From Candidatus Obscuribacterales bacterium (lineage in GTDB: Bacteria > Cyanobacteriota > Vampirovibrionia > Obscuribacterales > Obscuribacteraceae): a DNA stretch of 64,000 nucleotides. The position numbers and the translations under genes are program-made. The stretch is taken from NCBI GenBank assembly GCA_019745415.1, contig JAIETF010000032.1, positions 26,876-90,875 on the forward strand, given 5' to 3'. Under the pieces are notes generated by a model, which was not told the DNA's origin, ran no database searches, and saw only the letters and a list, made by a program, of their open reading frames with translations. This document shows, one piece after another, positions 42,231-51,059 of this stretch. How positions within the stretch are numbered: the stretch's first letter is position 1; every line of letters begins with the position of its first letter.

Positions 42231-43832
42231 CTATTGGTTAGGGCCGAGCGACTTTTCTTTGGCTTTGATGGCTTCGACAAGCTCGGGCGAAAAGCGCACC
42301 AAGTCGCCTTGCCAGTTGCGAGTAAAGACGGGCTGGACGCTGTCTATCTCGGTGGTCGAAACCGGCTTATCGCCTTTGAAAAGAGTGCGTTTCTCAAATA
42401 CCTTGAAATAGCCGAAATAAAGGTCCAGTTCGGCTTGATCTTGCTCGGCAGTGATTTTGTAGAGCAAAGGCGATTCTTGATAGAGCAGGTCGCGAGCTTC
42501 TCCGCCCATACGATAGAGCCGCATCGACTCTGCGAATACCTCGATTGGGTTATCGAAATAGTCAGTGGCTGGACGCACCAGGGCGATTGCGCGTATTTCT
42601 TTGTTGCTCAAAATATGCGCTTCTTCCAACTTGCTCACTGCTTTACCACTTTGGTCGAGCAATTGTCCTTGCAGATCCACTCGCAACCATCGTTTGCCAA
42701 GCTTGGCATTGGTGGGGCGTTCCACTTTGAAGTAGACATAGGGATCGGTTGGCAAAGGCTCGGCTTGAGTCTCGCTTTCCGCCTGATTCTCAGACTTGGT
42801 TGAGGTTTCAGTCTTGCTTTGAGGCTCAATTTTGTCTCTCGCCACCTTGATGTAAAAGACTCGAGCTCCGCTTTGGGGGTCTTGTGTCTTGACGAAGCCC
42901 AGCTTATCCGACATGGTGTCGAGGACCTTGCTATCTTGGTCTTCCCAGCCCATCCTTTCTTGATGGTTATGGGCTAGTTCATGAATCAAGAGCGATTCGA
43001 TTGTATCGAAGTAATAGCCGTCTTTCTTGAAACGACTTTGACTGGCCCAGGAAGGCGCATCTTTTTCAGTAGGCCTTAGATTGTCGGTTGCGCCCGGCGT
43101 GAAGTAGATGGCTTTGCGTTTGTCTTTGTCTGTGGCATAGTAGGCAAAACCAAGTTCTTCTTTATAGAGCGGTGCTTTCAAGAAATAGAACTTAAGTCCT
43201 TGTTTGTCGCCCGGCGCTAGGTGGGAAGGAAAGGAGCGCTTCAGGGCGGCTTCGATTCCGTGCAGTTCCACCAACTGAGGAGAGCGGGACAAGATGAGAG
43301 GTTTGCTCTCGCTCTGGTTTGTGCTGAGCGACTTCTGCTCTTCTACCAGTTCGTTTTCCAGGGCGAAGGATGCCTTGAGTGGTTCTTCTCCCAGTTCCTT
43401 TATTTTGAGTGTGACCAGCTCTTTGATGCGCGCCTCGCCTTCTTGCAGACCTTTGGCATCACGAGTAGTGGTGAAAAGAGTCTTGCTTTCACCGCCGGCA
43501 TGCAAGATGTAGCTGAATCTGCCGTCGTTTTCTACGATCTGCACCCGGGTGCGTTTGGCCAGTTCAGTGGCCATGGCCTCGAGGTCTGCGGGCACGGCTT
43601 CACCGCTTATTGACTTGATGAAGGGTACTGAAGGGTCCAACTCTTGCTTCTGGCAAGTGCTGCAAAAGCCGGTACTGAAAGAAATCAGTCTTTTGATTGC
43701 TTCTCCTGGTGCGCCGACGGGGGCGAGGCTCAACCAGGCAACCAAACAGACAAAAACAGCCAGCCAGCTTGGCCAGCGCGAATGCCGTGTGATAGGGCTT
43801 GTTGATTTGGGCCCTCTTTCTTTGTTTGCCAT
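42231..43832 (-). CDS. Predicted membrane-anchored or secreted metallopeptidase
   Basis: The 533-residue protein (ATG at 43832; a TTG four codons earlier is weaker) has a membrane helix or signal at about residues 20-43 ('SWLAVFVCLVAWLSLAPVG'). Cys pair 'CSTC' follows it. A possible zinc site HELAHNHQ lies near residue 285 in 'TIESLLIHELAHNHQERMGWED'. A Gln/Ser/Glu-rich linker (about 340-365) leads to a C-terminal domain of unknown fold. The HExxH and its preceding helix are typical of metallopeptidases, but the third ligand is not obvious. It is in an operon with the thioredoxin-like protein. Confidence 0.65.
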   Translation of the reverse strand: MANKERGPKSTSPITRHSRWPSWLAVFVCLVAWLSLAPVGAPGEAIKRLISFSTGFCSTCQKQELDPSVPFIKSISGEAVPADLEAMATELAKRTRVQIVENDGRFSYILHAGGESKTLFTTTRDAKGLQEGEARIKELVTLKIKELGEEPLKASFALENELVEEQKSLSTNQSESKPLILSRSPQLVELHGIEAALKRSFPSHLAPGDKQGLKFYFLKAPLYKEELGFAYYATDKDKRKAIYFTPGATDNLRPTEKDAPSWASQSRFKKDGYYFDTIESLLIHELAHNHQERMGWEDQDSKVLDTMSDKLGFVKTQDPQSGARVFYIKVARDKIEPQSKTETSTKSENQAESETQAEPLPTDPYVYFKVERPTNAKLGKRWLRVDLQGQLLDQSGKAVSKLEEAHILSNKEIRAIALVRPATDYFDNPIEVFAESMRLYRMGGEARDLLYQESPLLYKITAEQDQAELDLYFGYFKVFEKRTLFKGDKPVSTTEIDSVQPVFTRNWQGDLVRFSPELVEAIKAKEKSLGPNQ

Positions 43833-43851
43833 ATAAACTTTCAAGAAAATT

Positions 43852-43888
43852 GAGGAGGGTGCTCCTCTGTTTAAGGCGCACCCTCCTC
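43852..43888 (-). terminator. Terminator of nadD
   Basis: An 11-bp perfect stem (43852-43862 with 43878-43888) is followed on the minus strand by AATTTTCTT. Confidence 0.85.
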
Positions 43889-43900
43889 GTTGTTGAAAAA

Positions 43901-44593
43901 TTAGTCGACTCGTCCGCCTTTGTTTTCGTCAAAGTCGGGCAATTCGCCTTGATAGAGAGCAAACTGCTTGATATGAGCCTCCACCGCGGCTGGTACCATG
44001 TCGGCGATGGGCTCTCCTGCCTTGAGGCGGCGCTTGATGAGCAGGCTCGAAATCGGCGGACTTTGCAAGTCCAGCACGGTCACCTTGGCTCCTCGGGCAA
44101 GAAGACTTTCAGCCCATTCAGAGGCAATAGCAGCTGAGATCTGCCTGCGTGGCGTCACTACCAAGTGCGCCAGCTGGAAGAGTTCATCGGCACCTTCCCA
44201 GTCACCTAGGAAATGAACGCCTGCTTTACCCTGCTCCAGATACTCGGCACTGGTGATCAGAAACACTTCGCACTGACTACCTCTGTGCCGACTCTCGATC
44301 TCATGCTTGATGGCGCGCACAGTGTCGACTGTGTATGAAGTACCGGGACGGTCCAGTTCGAGGCGGCTTGCCACAAGTTCCTTTATGCCGGTCGACTGTA
44401 CGGCCTTTTCGACCAGGCTGTGTCGGTGCTCGGCGCAGGCAAGGAAGCTGGCTTTATGTGGCGGACTCTTGGCTGTGACCAAATAGACTTGGCTCAGTTT
44501 GAGATATTCAAGCGCTTTTTGGGCAACCAGAAGGTGTCCATTGTGGACGGGGTCGAAAGTCCCGCCCAGAACTCCAACTTTTATCTTTGTCAT
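43901..44593 (-). CDS. nadD: Nicotinate-nucleotide adenylyltransferase
   Basis: The 230-residue protein starts with the nucleotidyltransferase motif 'GVLGGTFDPVHNGHL', has 'SPPHK' and ends with the second nucleotide motif 'ISSLLIKRRLKAG'. It joins ATP and nicotinate mononucleotide to form deamido-NAD in NAD synthesis. The middle 'DTVRAIKHEIE' is normal; the usual 'GADxxxxFxxW' block reads 'TSAEYLEQ', a divergence in the binding pocket. The gene is alone between two terminators. Confidence 0.9.
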   Translation of the reverse strand: MTKIKVGVLGGTFDPVHNGHLLVAQKALEYLKLSQVYLVTAKSPPHKASFLACAEHRHSLVEKAVQSTGIKELVASRLELDRPGTSYTVDTVRAIKHEIESRHRGSQCEVFLITSAEYLEQGKAGVHFLGDWEGADELFQLAHLVVTPRRQISAAIASEWAESLLARGAKVTVLDLQSPPISSLLIKRRLKAGEPIADMVPAAVEAHIKQFALYQGELPDFDENKGGRVD

Positions 44594-44623
44594 AGCTTGG
44601 TCCTATTCGCAAAGACTGTCTAA

Positions 44624-44661
44624 GCAAAGAGCCCACACTCTTTTGAGTGCGGGCTCTTTGC
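44624..44661 (-). terminator. Terminator of the HExxH gene
   Basis: A 17-bp stem with one mismatch (44624-44640 with 44645-44661) and a TTTT loop. The stem ends in CTCTTTGC on the minus strand without a further T run. Confidence 0.8.
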
Positions 44662-44677
44662 GGTGAAACGCCGGGTT

Positions 44678-45343
44678 TTAGGCGGCTTTGCTTATGGAAC
44701 GATTAGCGCGGCGGCGGCTCTGGTTATTTGAATTCTTGAGCTTGAGCTGTCGTTCGCGAATCAACTTGCGATGAGCTTGGTCCCAGATGCGACCAAAGTT
44801 CTCTTCGTAGGTCTCCATGCCGAAGGATTGTCGGGCGACAAGCACATAATCGCGTAACTGCTTGTAACCGCCGGTCAATTCCATGAGCATGAGGTTGAGC
44901 TGCCAGGCCGGCATGGCGTGTTTGCCCGTCGACCAGAGTTCATGCGCTACCTTGGTCTGGCGCATAATTGCTCTTGCCTCTTCTCCAACTGCCATAGAAA
45001 GATAGCGCTTGCGCGAAATTTTCCGAGGGTCGGGGAATGCTGGCGTGGTGCCGTAAAGCACGTGGTAGAGTTCGTGTGCCAGATAAATGACTTTCATCAG
45101 CGGTGAGTCGAGCGACCCGATCGAGATGTAAGCGTTGCGGCGATCAGTCGGGTAGTAGCGGCAGTAGGCGCCGGTTTTACCGTTCCATCTCTTGATGCGC
45201 ACGCCCAGGAGACGTGCTTTGCGCAGGTCGGAGCGGAGGGTGGGACTGTCTCTTACAATGGCAGCGAAGCGACTGCCAAACTGGCGTTCCAGCTTGGCGA
45301 TAATTTCTACATCCAAATTTTTGTCTGTGTTGCTTAGTGCCAT
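44678..45343 (-). CDS. Predicted HExxH zinc-dependent protein, 221 residues
   Basis: The protein carries 'VIYLAHELYHVLYG' near residue 90, a HExxH motif within an amphipathic helix, and downstream Glu residues ('GEEARAIMRQT') that could be the third ligand. The C-terminal 40 residues are very basic (RRRANRSI), suggesting RNA or membrane contact. No signal peptide is seen. I cannot name the family. It is alone, with its own terminator. Confidence 0.6.
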   Translation of the reverse strand: MALSNTDKNLDVEIIAKLERQFGSRFAAIVRDSPTLRSDLRKARLLGVRIKRWNGKTGAYCRYYPTDRRNAYISIGSLDSPLMKVIYLAHELYHVLYGTTPAFPDPRKISRKRYLSMAVGEEARAIMRQTKVAHELWSTGKHAMPAWQLNLMLMELTGGYKQLRDYVLVARQSFGMETYEENFGRIWDQAHRKLIRERQLKLKNSNNQSRRRANRSISKAA

Positions 45344-45448
45344 ACGATTTCACCAGAGTCTAAAGAATAGACAGGAATCGCACGCCGATGCCCGTTCATT
45401 TTCGCTTGATACTACTTATGATACCAGGCACGGCGATTTTGTGTGAAA

Positions 45449-47365
45449 TTACTCGGTGTCCGCCTGCGCAGCTTCAAAGCGAGCGGTCAGTTCTGGTCCG
45501 AGAATGGTCTCGCGCTCGCTCAGTTCGAGAGCCATGGCTTCGATAAAGTGGCGATGCTTCTCCAGAATGCTGCGAGCTTCTTTGTCGCAAGCGGCAACGA
45601 TGTCTCTGATTTCTTTGTCGATGGCGTTGGCCAGCTCGATGCCGAGCTGGTTCTGGGCGCCTCCGTAGTTCGGCAGAGAGAGCGGGCCGAGTGACGACAT
45701 GCCATAGCGTGTCACCATCTGCACGGCCATATTCCAGGCCTGTTCGAAATCGTTCGAGGCGCCAGTATCGACTGTTTTCAGGAAAATTTCCTGGGCCGCT
45801 CTGCCAGCCAAAGCCATGGTGATGCGTTTGCGCATTTCCACATCGGTGAGGCTGAATCGGTCGCCTTCGCTGTGAGTCTGTACATAACCCAGAGCCCTAC
45901 CGCGCGGCAGGATGGTGATTTTGGTGATGCTGTCACCTTTCTGGGCCAGGTTGACGATGGCATGTCCGAGCTCATGAAACGCGGTCTGGCGTTTGTCTTC
46001 AGCCTTCATCGCCTTGAGCCTTGAGCGTCTGGCTTCGCCGGCTTCCACCACCGAAATGGCTTCGTCGAACATCGTTGTCGTAATGGCAGTTACCTGCGGC
46101 TTTTCCTTTACCAGAGCCGACCCGGGTTGCGGCTGAGCTTTTGTCTCGGCTTTGCGGCGAGCGATCTGGGTTCTTGCGGCGATGATAGCAGCTTCGTTGC
46201 AAGCAGCCTTGATATCAGCGCCGCTGAAACCCGATGTACGTCTAGCCAGAAGGTCGAGGTCGAGGTCATCAGCCAGCACTTTCTTGCGGGTGTGCACTGC
46301 GAAAATGGCGCGGCGACCCTCTGTGTCAGGCAGATCGATAGGAATGTCGAGGTCGAAGCGACCTTTGCGACGCAGGGCGTCGTCAAGCATGTCCGGACGA
46401 TTAGTGGCGGCGATGACAATGATGCCGGTGTTTTTCTGGAAGCCGTCCATCTCAACCAGCAGCTGGTTAAGAGTCTGCTCGCGCTCTGAGTTGCTGCTGG
46501 AGCCGTTGGCTCTTTTGCCGCCTACCGCGTCGATTTCGTCGATGAAGATGATGACGGGCTTCTGCGTGCGCTTGCGTTGGTTCTTCGCCTGTTCGAAAAG
46601 GGCACGGATGCGGCTGGCGCCGACACCGACGTACATTTCAACGAAGGCGGAGCCGCTCACGACGAGCATAGAAGCATCAGCTTCGCCGGCCAGGGCGCTG
46701 GCTAGGAGCGTCTTGCCCGTGCCGGCTGGACCGCTGAGAAGAATGCCTGTGGGCAGGTCGGCGTCATGGTCACGGTATACTTCCGGGTCACTGAGCCAAG
46801 AGCAAATCTCGGTCAGTCTTTCCACTGCCTCTGGCTGCCCGGCCACATCTTTAAAAGTCTTACGATCAGGGTCGCTCGGCAGAATGAGTCTGCCCGGCGA
46901 TTTAGTCGAGTTATCGTTTTGCATACGATTCCAATTGCCTTCATACTGATATGGCTCATCCGGTCCTGGCTGGTGGTCGTAAGGGTCGTACCGTTCAAAC
47001 CTGTCATTGGGTTCGAGAGGATGACCCCAGGCCGTCTCGTCTTCATCGCCGGGGAGGTTGCGCCTGCGGCGTCTTGCCATTTCGGCACGGCGACGCTCGG
47101 CTGCTTCTTTCTCTTGCTGAGCCTTTCTGCGGGCGCGCCACCAGACTAGACCGAGCACGGCCACAATCGAACTGGTGACAATCAAGTTGGTGTAGGAAGA
47201 ATCTGAGCTGACCGCAGCCGGTGGTGTTTGCTTGTCGGATGGGGCAGCTTGTGCTGAGATGGTGGGAGGGTCGTTGTCGGCACTTTCGGCTTGTGCGCAG
47301 GCGGGTGTGAGGCTCACCGCCAAGCATAAGCCGGCTGCGAGCATACCCCTCAAGAAGATATGCAT
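45449..47365 (-). CDS. ftsH: FtsH-like AAA+ metalloprotease
   Basis: The start at 47365 has GGAG eight bases upstream; a GTG 24 bases further up is weaker. The 638-residue protein begins with a signal-like helix ('FLRGMLAAGLCLAVSL'), has a short periplasmic part and a second helix ('LIVTSSIVAVLGLVWWRA'). A basic then acidic/proline-rich linker follows. The AAA domain has Walker A 'GPAGTGKT' (near residue 210), pore loop 'FVEMYVGVGA', Walker B '[14 protein letters not shown]' and second region of homology 'TNRPDMLDDALRR'. The peptidase site HELGH is near residue 460, with the third ligand in 'TGASNDFEQA'. It is the first of two FtsH proteins in the window; the linker and short periplasmic domain are unusual. 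Confidence 0.93.
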   Translation of the reverse strand: MHIFLRGMLAAGLCLAVSLTPACAQAESADNDPPTISAQAAPSDKQTPPAAVSSDSSYTNLIVTSSIVAVLGLVWWRARRKAQQEKEAAERRRAEMARRRRRNLPGDEDETAWGHPLEPNDRFERYDPYDHQPGPDEPYQYEGNWNRMQNDNSTKSPGRLILPSDPDRKTFKDVAGQPEAVERLTEICSWLSDPEVYRDHDADLPTGILLSGPAGTGKTLLASALAGEADASMLVVSGSAFVEMYVGVGASRIRALFEQAKNQRKRTQKPVIIFIDEIDAVGGKRANGSSSNSEREQTLNQLLVEMDGFQKNTGIIVIAATNRPDMLDDALRRKGRFDLDIPIDLPDTEGRRAIFAVHTRKKVLADDLDLDLLARRTSGFSGADIKAACNEAAIIAARTQIARRKAETKAQPQPGSALVKEKPQVTAITTTMFDEAISVVEAGEARRSRLKAMKAEDKRQTAFHELGHAIVNLAQKGDSITKITILPRGRALGYVQTHSEGDRFSLTDVEMRKRITMALAGRAAQEIFLKTVDTGASNDFEQAWNMAVQMVTRYGMSSLGPLSLPNYGGAQNQLGIELANAIDKEIRDIVAACDKEARSILEKHRHFIEAMALELSERETILGPELTARFEAAQADTE

Positions 47366-47765
47366 GATTGATACTCCGATATTTTTCACCCTTTAGGTGA
47401 AGTCAGAGAAACGGGCGTATTACCCAGAAGGGCCTAGAAAAGCCCGGATAAGAACTAAAATTCGGAAGAAGCTAAGAAAAGCGGGTTTTTAATTAACTTA
47501 AAAAAGACGAGTGTCTCAGAAATTAACAGAGGAGCGTTACTAAATGCCCTGTTTACAACCCGAGCGCAGGCTTAAATCGGGTTGTCAGAAGGTGTTCACG
47601 GTTGAGCTAACCTCGGCTAGCAAGAAAACGAGAAATTTTCAAAATGCTGTCCAGAAAAATTTCGGTCGGTGTAGATACCCCTGCAAGCGTTCGCAAGAGC
47701 AGAAAAATTTCAAACTTACTACGCAAGCAACTACATACCCACATTTTCTAGAGGTTTCATTATTT

Positions 47766-48635
47766 ATGAAGAACACCGACGAACTGGCACTGGGCGGGAA
47801 AATGGGCTCTGTAGCCGATAAGGCTTTGAGCGACAAGGGTGGCAATGAAGATAGAAACAGCACTTTCGACCAGTATATTTTGCCTGGCAAACATGGTGGT
47901 AAGACGCTCAGTGACAGTCTTGCTCGCGGTGCCGATGTCGTCATCGGTGATGCTATCCGCGGTGGCGTAGGAAAGCTAGACGGGTTTGATAAACCAGACA
48001 TATTCGGCGATTTTAGGAAGAATGTAGAAGTCACCGATAAAGACAGAAAAGAGGCCCAGAGCCAGCTCGATAAACAAGCGAGCAAGCTTATTCCTGAAGC
48101 GGATCGCAAAGCTATGTCTGAGATCTCGGGCGCCTTGTTGAGCGGTGATCAGGAAGCTTTTTCTAAAGCTATAGGAAAGTATGCTAATGACCCTGCTAAA
48201 CTTGCAGCGCTTGTCGGCGAGGTGAACAAGAACCTTAAGAATAAAGGCTCTGACACGCAGATGGCTGTCAACAAAGATGGCAAAGTAGTGGTCCACAATT
48301 CTGATTCATCAGAAGCAGTTGAGTTTGATCCCAAAACAGGTAAATCGGCTGTTTTGAGTGTCGAGCACGGTTTTCACGGACCTGTGCAGGGAGGCGAAAT
48401 CCTAGGCGCAGATGCCGGTGCCGTTTTCAAACGACACGGTGATGATGCAGTGAACGGCGTCCTAGGTCGTGATTCCTTTGTCAAGCCGATTCCCTTCTAT
48501 GGGTTTGACAAACCCTGGCTAGAAAAGTTGCCTTACAAAAAGACCTTGGAGGGTATCGGTGGTGGTGCCGCCGGTGGTGCTGCCGGGAGTGCTCTTAAGG
48601 GTCTTGAACGGATGTTCGACTATTCGGAAGACTAG
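47766..48635 (+). CDS. Hypothetical Gly/Lys/Asp-rich protein
   Basis: The 289-residue protein is polar, with a glycine-rich end ('IGGGAAGGAAGSALKG'), a helical middle ('QSQLDKQASKLIPEADRKAMSEISGALLSGDQ') and repeated Asp/Lys. It has no signal peptide or membrane helix. The start at 47766 is chosen because the 74 in-frame codons before it look non-coding. An ATG at 47544 has a good GAGGAG nine bases upstream, so a longer form is possible. The family is unknown. A strong plus-strand terminator follows. Confidence 0.65.
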   Translation: MKNTDELALGGKMGSVADKALSDKGGNEDRNSTFDQYILPGKHGGKTLSDSLARGADVVIGDAIRGGVGKLDGFDKPDIFGDFRKNVEVTDKDRKEAQSQLDKQASKLIPEADRKAMSEISGALLSGDQEAFSKAIGKYANDPAKLAALVGEVNKNLKNKGSDTQMAVNKDGKVVVHNSDSSEAVEFDPKTGKSAVLSVEHGFHGPVQGGEILGADAGAVFKRHGDDAVNGVLGRDSFVKPIPFYGFDKPWLEKLPYKKTLEGIGGGAAGGAAGSALKGLERMFDYSED

Positions 48636-48677
48636 AGGAGCACAAGTTATTTCACAGTTTAGTTAGGTCTGGGCTAG

Positions 48678-48710
48678 CAGGGAACGAAGTATTTCTTCGT
48701 TCCCTGTCTT
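48678..48710 (+). terminator. Terminator of the Gly-rich unknown
   Basis: A 12-bp perfect stem (48678-48689 with 48695-48706) with a TATTT loop is followed by TCTTGTTC. Confidence 0.85.
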
Positions 48711-48764
48711 GTTCTGGGGGCTTTGTGTTAATGTATGGTATGGGATAGTAGAAAATGGCAAAAT

Positions 48765-48797
48765 GAGAAGCACCAGGTTTTTATTCCGGTGCTTCTC
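48765..48797 (-). terminator. Terminator of the YiiX-like gene
   Basis: A 10-bp perfect stem (48765-48774 with 48788-48797) is followed on the minus strand by ATTTTGCCATTTTC. Confidence 0.75.
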
Positions 48798-48815
48798 TTA
48801 AATTAGATTGCCGCC

Positions 48816-49898
48816 TTATTTCCGAATATCTTCGAACTTTGCTTTGTCGGCGACTGTCAGCAGTCGGAAAGCCGGGTCGGCAAGAAAACGTGTGGGCATG
48901 ATCGGATCGAAAAGACCCGTGCCCAGTCCGAAGAGTCCGGTGCCGTAGACGCTCGTCTTTACACCGAGGCGATGATAAAGCTCAAGGCAGACGCCCACAC
49001 AGGTGAAGCGATCTTGCGACCGCCTGCCGGTGAATAGTCCGATCCAGTCGTAGCCGGAGACGGGGATCTTCTTTTCAATCAAGCCGCGCAGAACGCTGGG
49101 CAGGTGAAAGAAGTCGTAAAGCTTGTCGCGTTTCAGGCGCGCTTCTTGCTGGTAGAGCTTGTTCTGTTCCAAGATGATTTCGGTGAGACCTTTGACCAGG
49201 CTCTTTTGTTTCTCATCGAAATCAGTGCGCAGACGCAAGGCTATATAGTGACCATGTGTGAGCTTTTCGGTCATTTGCGCGAGCGGCTGAATGAGCACCC
49301 CTTTTTCCATGTAGGAAGTGAGCGTGTAGAGCTCGCCTCTCTTGAGGTCGACCACCACTTCACCATGACCGACACTTTCGCGCAGCGTTTTGGCGATCCG
49401 ACCGCTGGTCAAAATCAAGTCGCCTTCTTGCAGAGCCTCTTTGGGTGGGTTTACCCAGGCACCGCTAGGAAGTGGTCCGTGTCCTTGCTTCTTGAAGCGC
49501 AACGCATTTCTTTTGTAGGCGCCATAAACCAAGAGCCAGAGCGCCAGTTCCACCGTTGCCATCAAAGGCAAGGGGCTGAGAATATGGGCGAGAAGCTCTT
49601 GTGGATTGATGAGGCGAGCGAGGGTGACCTCAAGCTGCCAGGGTGTGAACAAGACTAGGCTGGAGAGCAGGATGCCGAAAATCATGGGCACCCGCACTTT
49701 CAGCCTGGAGAGAATGTCGAAATAGGTGCGCAAGTTTTCGCTCAGTCCGTGGGCGGTCAAACCCAGCCAGGCAAGCGAAAGCAGTACGCAGGAGAGATTG
49801 AAGTTGTAGTCGAGCTGCCCGGTAAACCACTTCCAGCTCAAGAAGATGAGCCAAAGATAGGCAAGCGACTCCAGCGCTTTTTTCAAGCGAGCCAGCAT
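48816..49898 (-). CDS. Membrane protein with YiiX/NlpC-P60-like hydrolase domain
   Basis: The 360-residue protein has about four membrane helices in the first 130 residues. A cytosolic or periplasmic domain follows that begins 'EGDLILTSGRIAKTLRESVGHGEVVVDLKRG' and later holds 'FTCVGVCLELYHRLGV'. This order (His before Cys) is that of the circularly permuted papain-like YiiX/YebB group, whose members are thought to be peptidases, amidases or acyltransferases on lipids or cell wall. The membrane part is not normal for YiiX. An AGGAGG precedes the ATG. The assignment rests on the motif alone. Confidence 0.65.
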   Translation of the reverse strand: MLARLKKALESLAYLWLIFLSWKWFTGQLDYNFNLSCVLLSLAWLGLTAHGLSENLRTYFDILSRLKVRVPMIFGILLSSLVLFTPWQLEVTLARLINPQELLAHILSPLPLMATVELALWLLVYGAYKRNALRFKKQGHGPLPSGAWVNPPKEALQEGDLILTSGRIAKTLRESVGHGEVVVDLKRGELYTLTSYMEKGVLIQPLAQMTEKLTHGHYIALRLRTDFDEKQKSLVKGLTEIILEQNKLYQQEARLKRDKLYDFFHLPSVLRGLIEKKIPVSGYDWIGLFTGRRSQDRFTCVGVCLELYHRLGVKTSVYGTGLFGLGTGLFDPIMPTRFLADPAFRLLTVADKAKFEDIRK

Positions 49899-49945
49899 AT
49901 ATTTACCTCCTAAATCATCAGGTCACATCATCAGGCAAGACCAGG

Positions 49946-49980
49946 CGGGAAGCAGCATCTGACAAGATGCCGACTTCCCG
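49946..49980 (-). terminator. Hairpin after the patatin gene
   Basis: A 7-bp outer stem (49946-49952 with 49974-49980) and a 6-bp inner stem (GCATCT/AGATGC) form a strong hairpin. There is no T run, so terminator function is uncertain. Confidence 0.55.
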
Positions 49981-50002
49981 TCCGGCTTAGTAGTTTGGGA
50001 TG

Positions 50003-50875
50003 TCAGGCGTCCTTGTCGGAGCCTTTCTCATTCAGGTCATTCAAGGTGGGAATGCGCCCTTGGTCGATGGCTTCCTTGAGCAGCTTCATCGCCGTGCGAT
50101 AACCATCCTCTTCCATGGCCCGTGCCTTTTCCACGCTGATGCCGAAATTGAGACCCGCCACATCGGGCAGTCCGATTTCCAGCACCACATGCTTGTTCGG
50201 GTCGACATAGCGGCGATGACCGGCGATGGGCAGGTACATCTCACGCATGTGGAAGTAGAGGTCGAAGACTGTCTCGAACTCGCCGGGCGGTTCGGTGACG
50301 GGACGGAACGAACTGACGATGGCGGTGCCCTCGCAGAAGTCGGTCGGGTTGTAGTGATAGACGGCGCCGTCCACCAACAGGCGAGGCGTCATGCCGTCTT
50401 GATGCCAGACCGGGCGCAGCACCGTGGGCAGTGCGCAAGAGGCAGTCAAGGCGCGGGCGAGATCATATTCGCCGCCTTCGAAAACCACAGGCTCGTGACG
50501 CAGCAGATCGCAGCTCACCACCTTGAGGTTGTCGTTGGGTTTGAGATTGAGCCTCGCCACCATTTCCTTCATCGGCACCAGGATGTCGATGGGACCGCCC
50601 ACAGCCAGACTGATCGGGTCGGCGGGCGTCAGGGTCTTGAAGAGAAGATTCGGGTCTTTGCGGTTCTTGAGACCGGCGATGATTTCCTGGAAGATTTGCT
50701 CGGGGGTCATGCCGTTGGCGTATAGAGCAGCCACCAGCGAACCAACCGAGACACCAATCACTCGCTTCACAGGAATGCCGAGTTCTTCGACGGCTTTGAG
50801 CACGCCGGTATGGCCGGGACCTTTTGCCCCGCCTGCACCAAGAACGATATCGACCCCGTTGGGGTGGAATTTCAT
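50003..50875 (-). CDS. Patatin-like phospholipase
   Basis: The 290-residue protein has the patatin glycine-rich oxyanion loop 'LGAGGAKGPGHTGVL', the nucleophile elbow 'GVSVGS' and the Asp of the dyad in 'LLVDGAVYHY'. Patatins hydrolyse acyl chains from phospholipids or other lipids, usually cytosolic in bacteria. No signal or membrane segment is seen. The C-terminal part is charged ('EKARAMEEDGYRTAMKLLKEA'). AAGGTG lies before the ATG. It is a single gene with strong C/G-ending codons. Confidence 0.9.
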   Translation of the reverse strand: MKFHPNGVDIVLGAGGAKGPGHTGVLKAVEELGIPVKRVIGVSVGSLVAALYANGMTPEQIFQEIIAGLKNRKDPNLLFKTLTPADPISLAVGGPIDILVPMKEMVARLNLKPNDNLKVVSCDLLRHEPVVFEGGEYDLARALTASCALPTVLRPVWHQDGMTPRLLVDGAVYHYNPTDFCEGTAIVSSFRPVTEPPGEFETVFDLYFHMREMYLPIAGHRRYVDPNKHVVLEIGLPDVAGLNFGISVEKARAMEEDGYRTAMKLLKEAIDQGRIPTLNDLNEKGSDKDA

Positions 50876-51059
50876 GGTAACACCTTCATTTTCTAAAGAG
50901 GTTGATAGAGATTTGGAGAAACCGCCTCATGCTGACTCCTTTGGTCGCAGTCGGGCGGGAAGCTTGCTGACTTATCGTTTTTGTTTTTATCGAGCCAAGC
51001 TTCTGAAAAGCGACGCGCGGGCATCGCTTTTCAGAAGCTTAGAGTAAGGCTGCTTCGAT

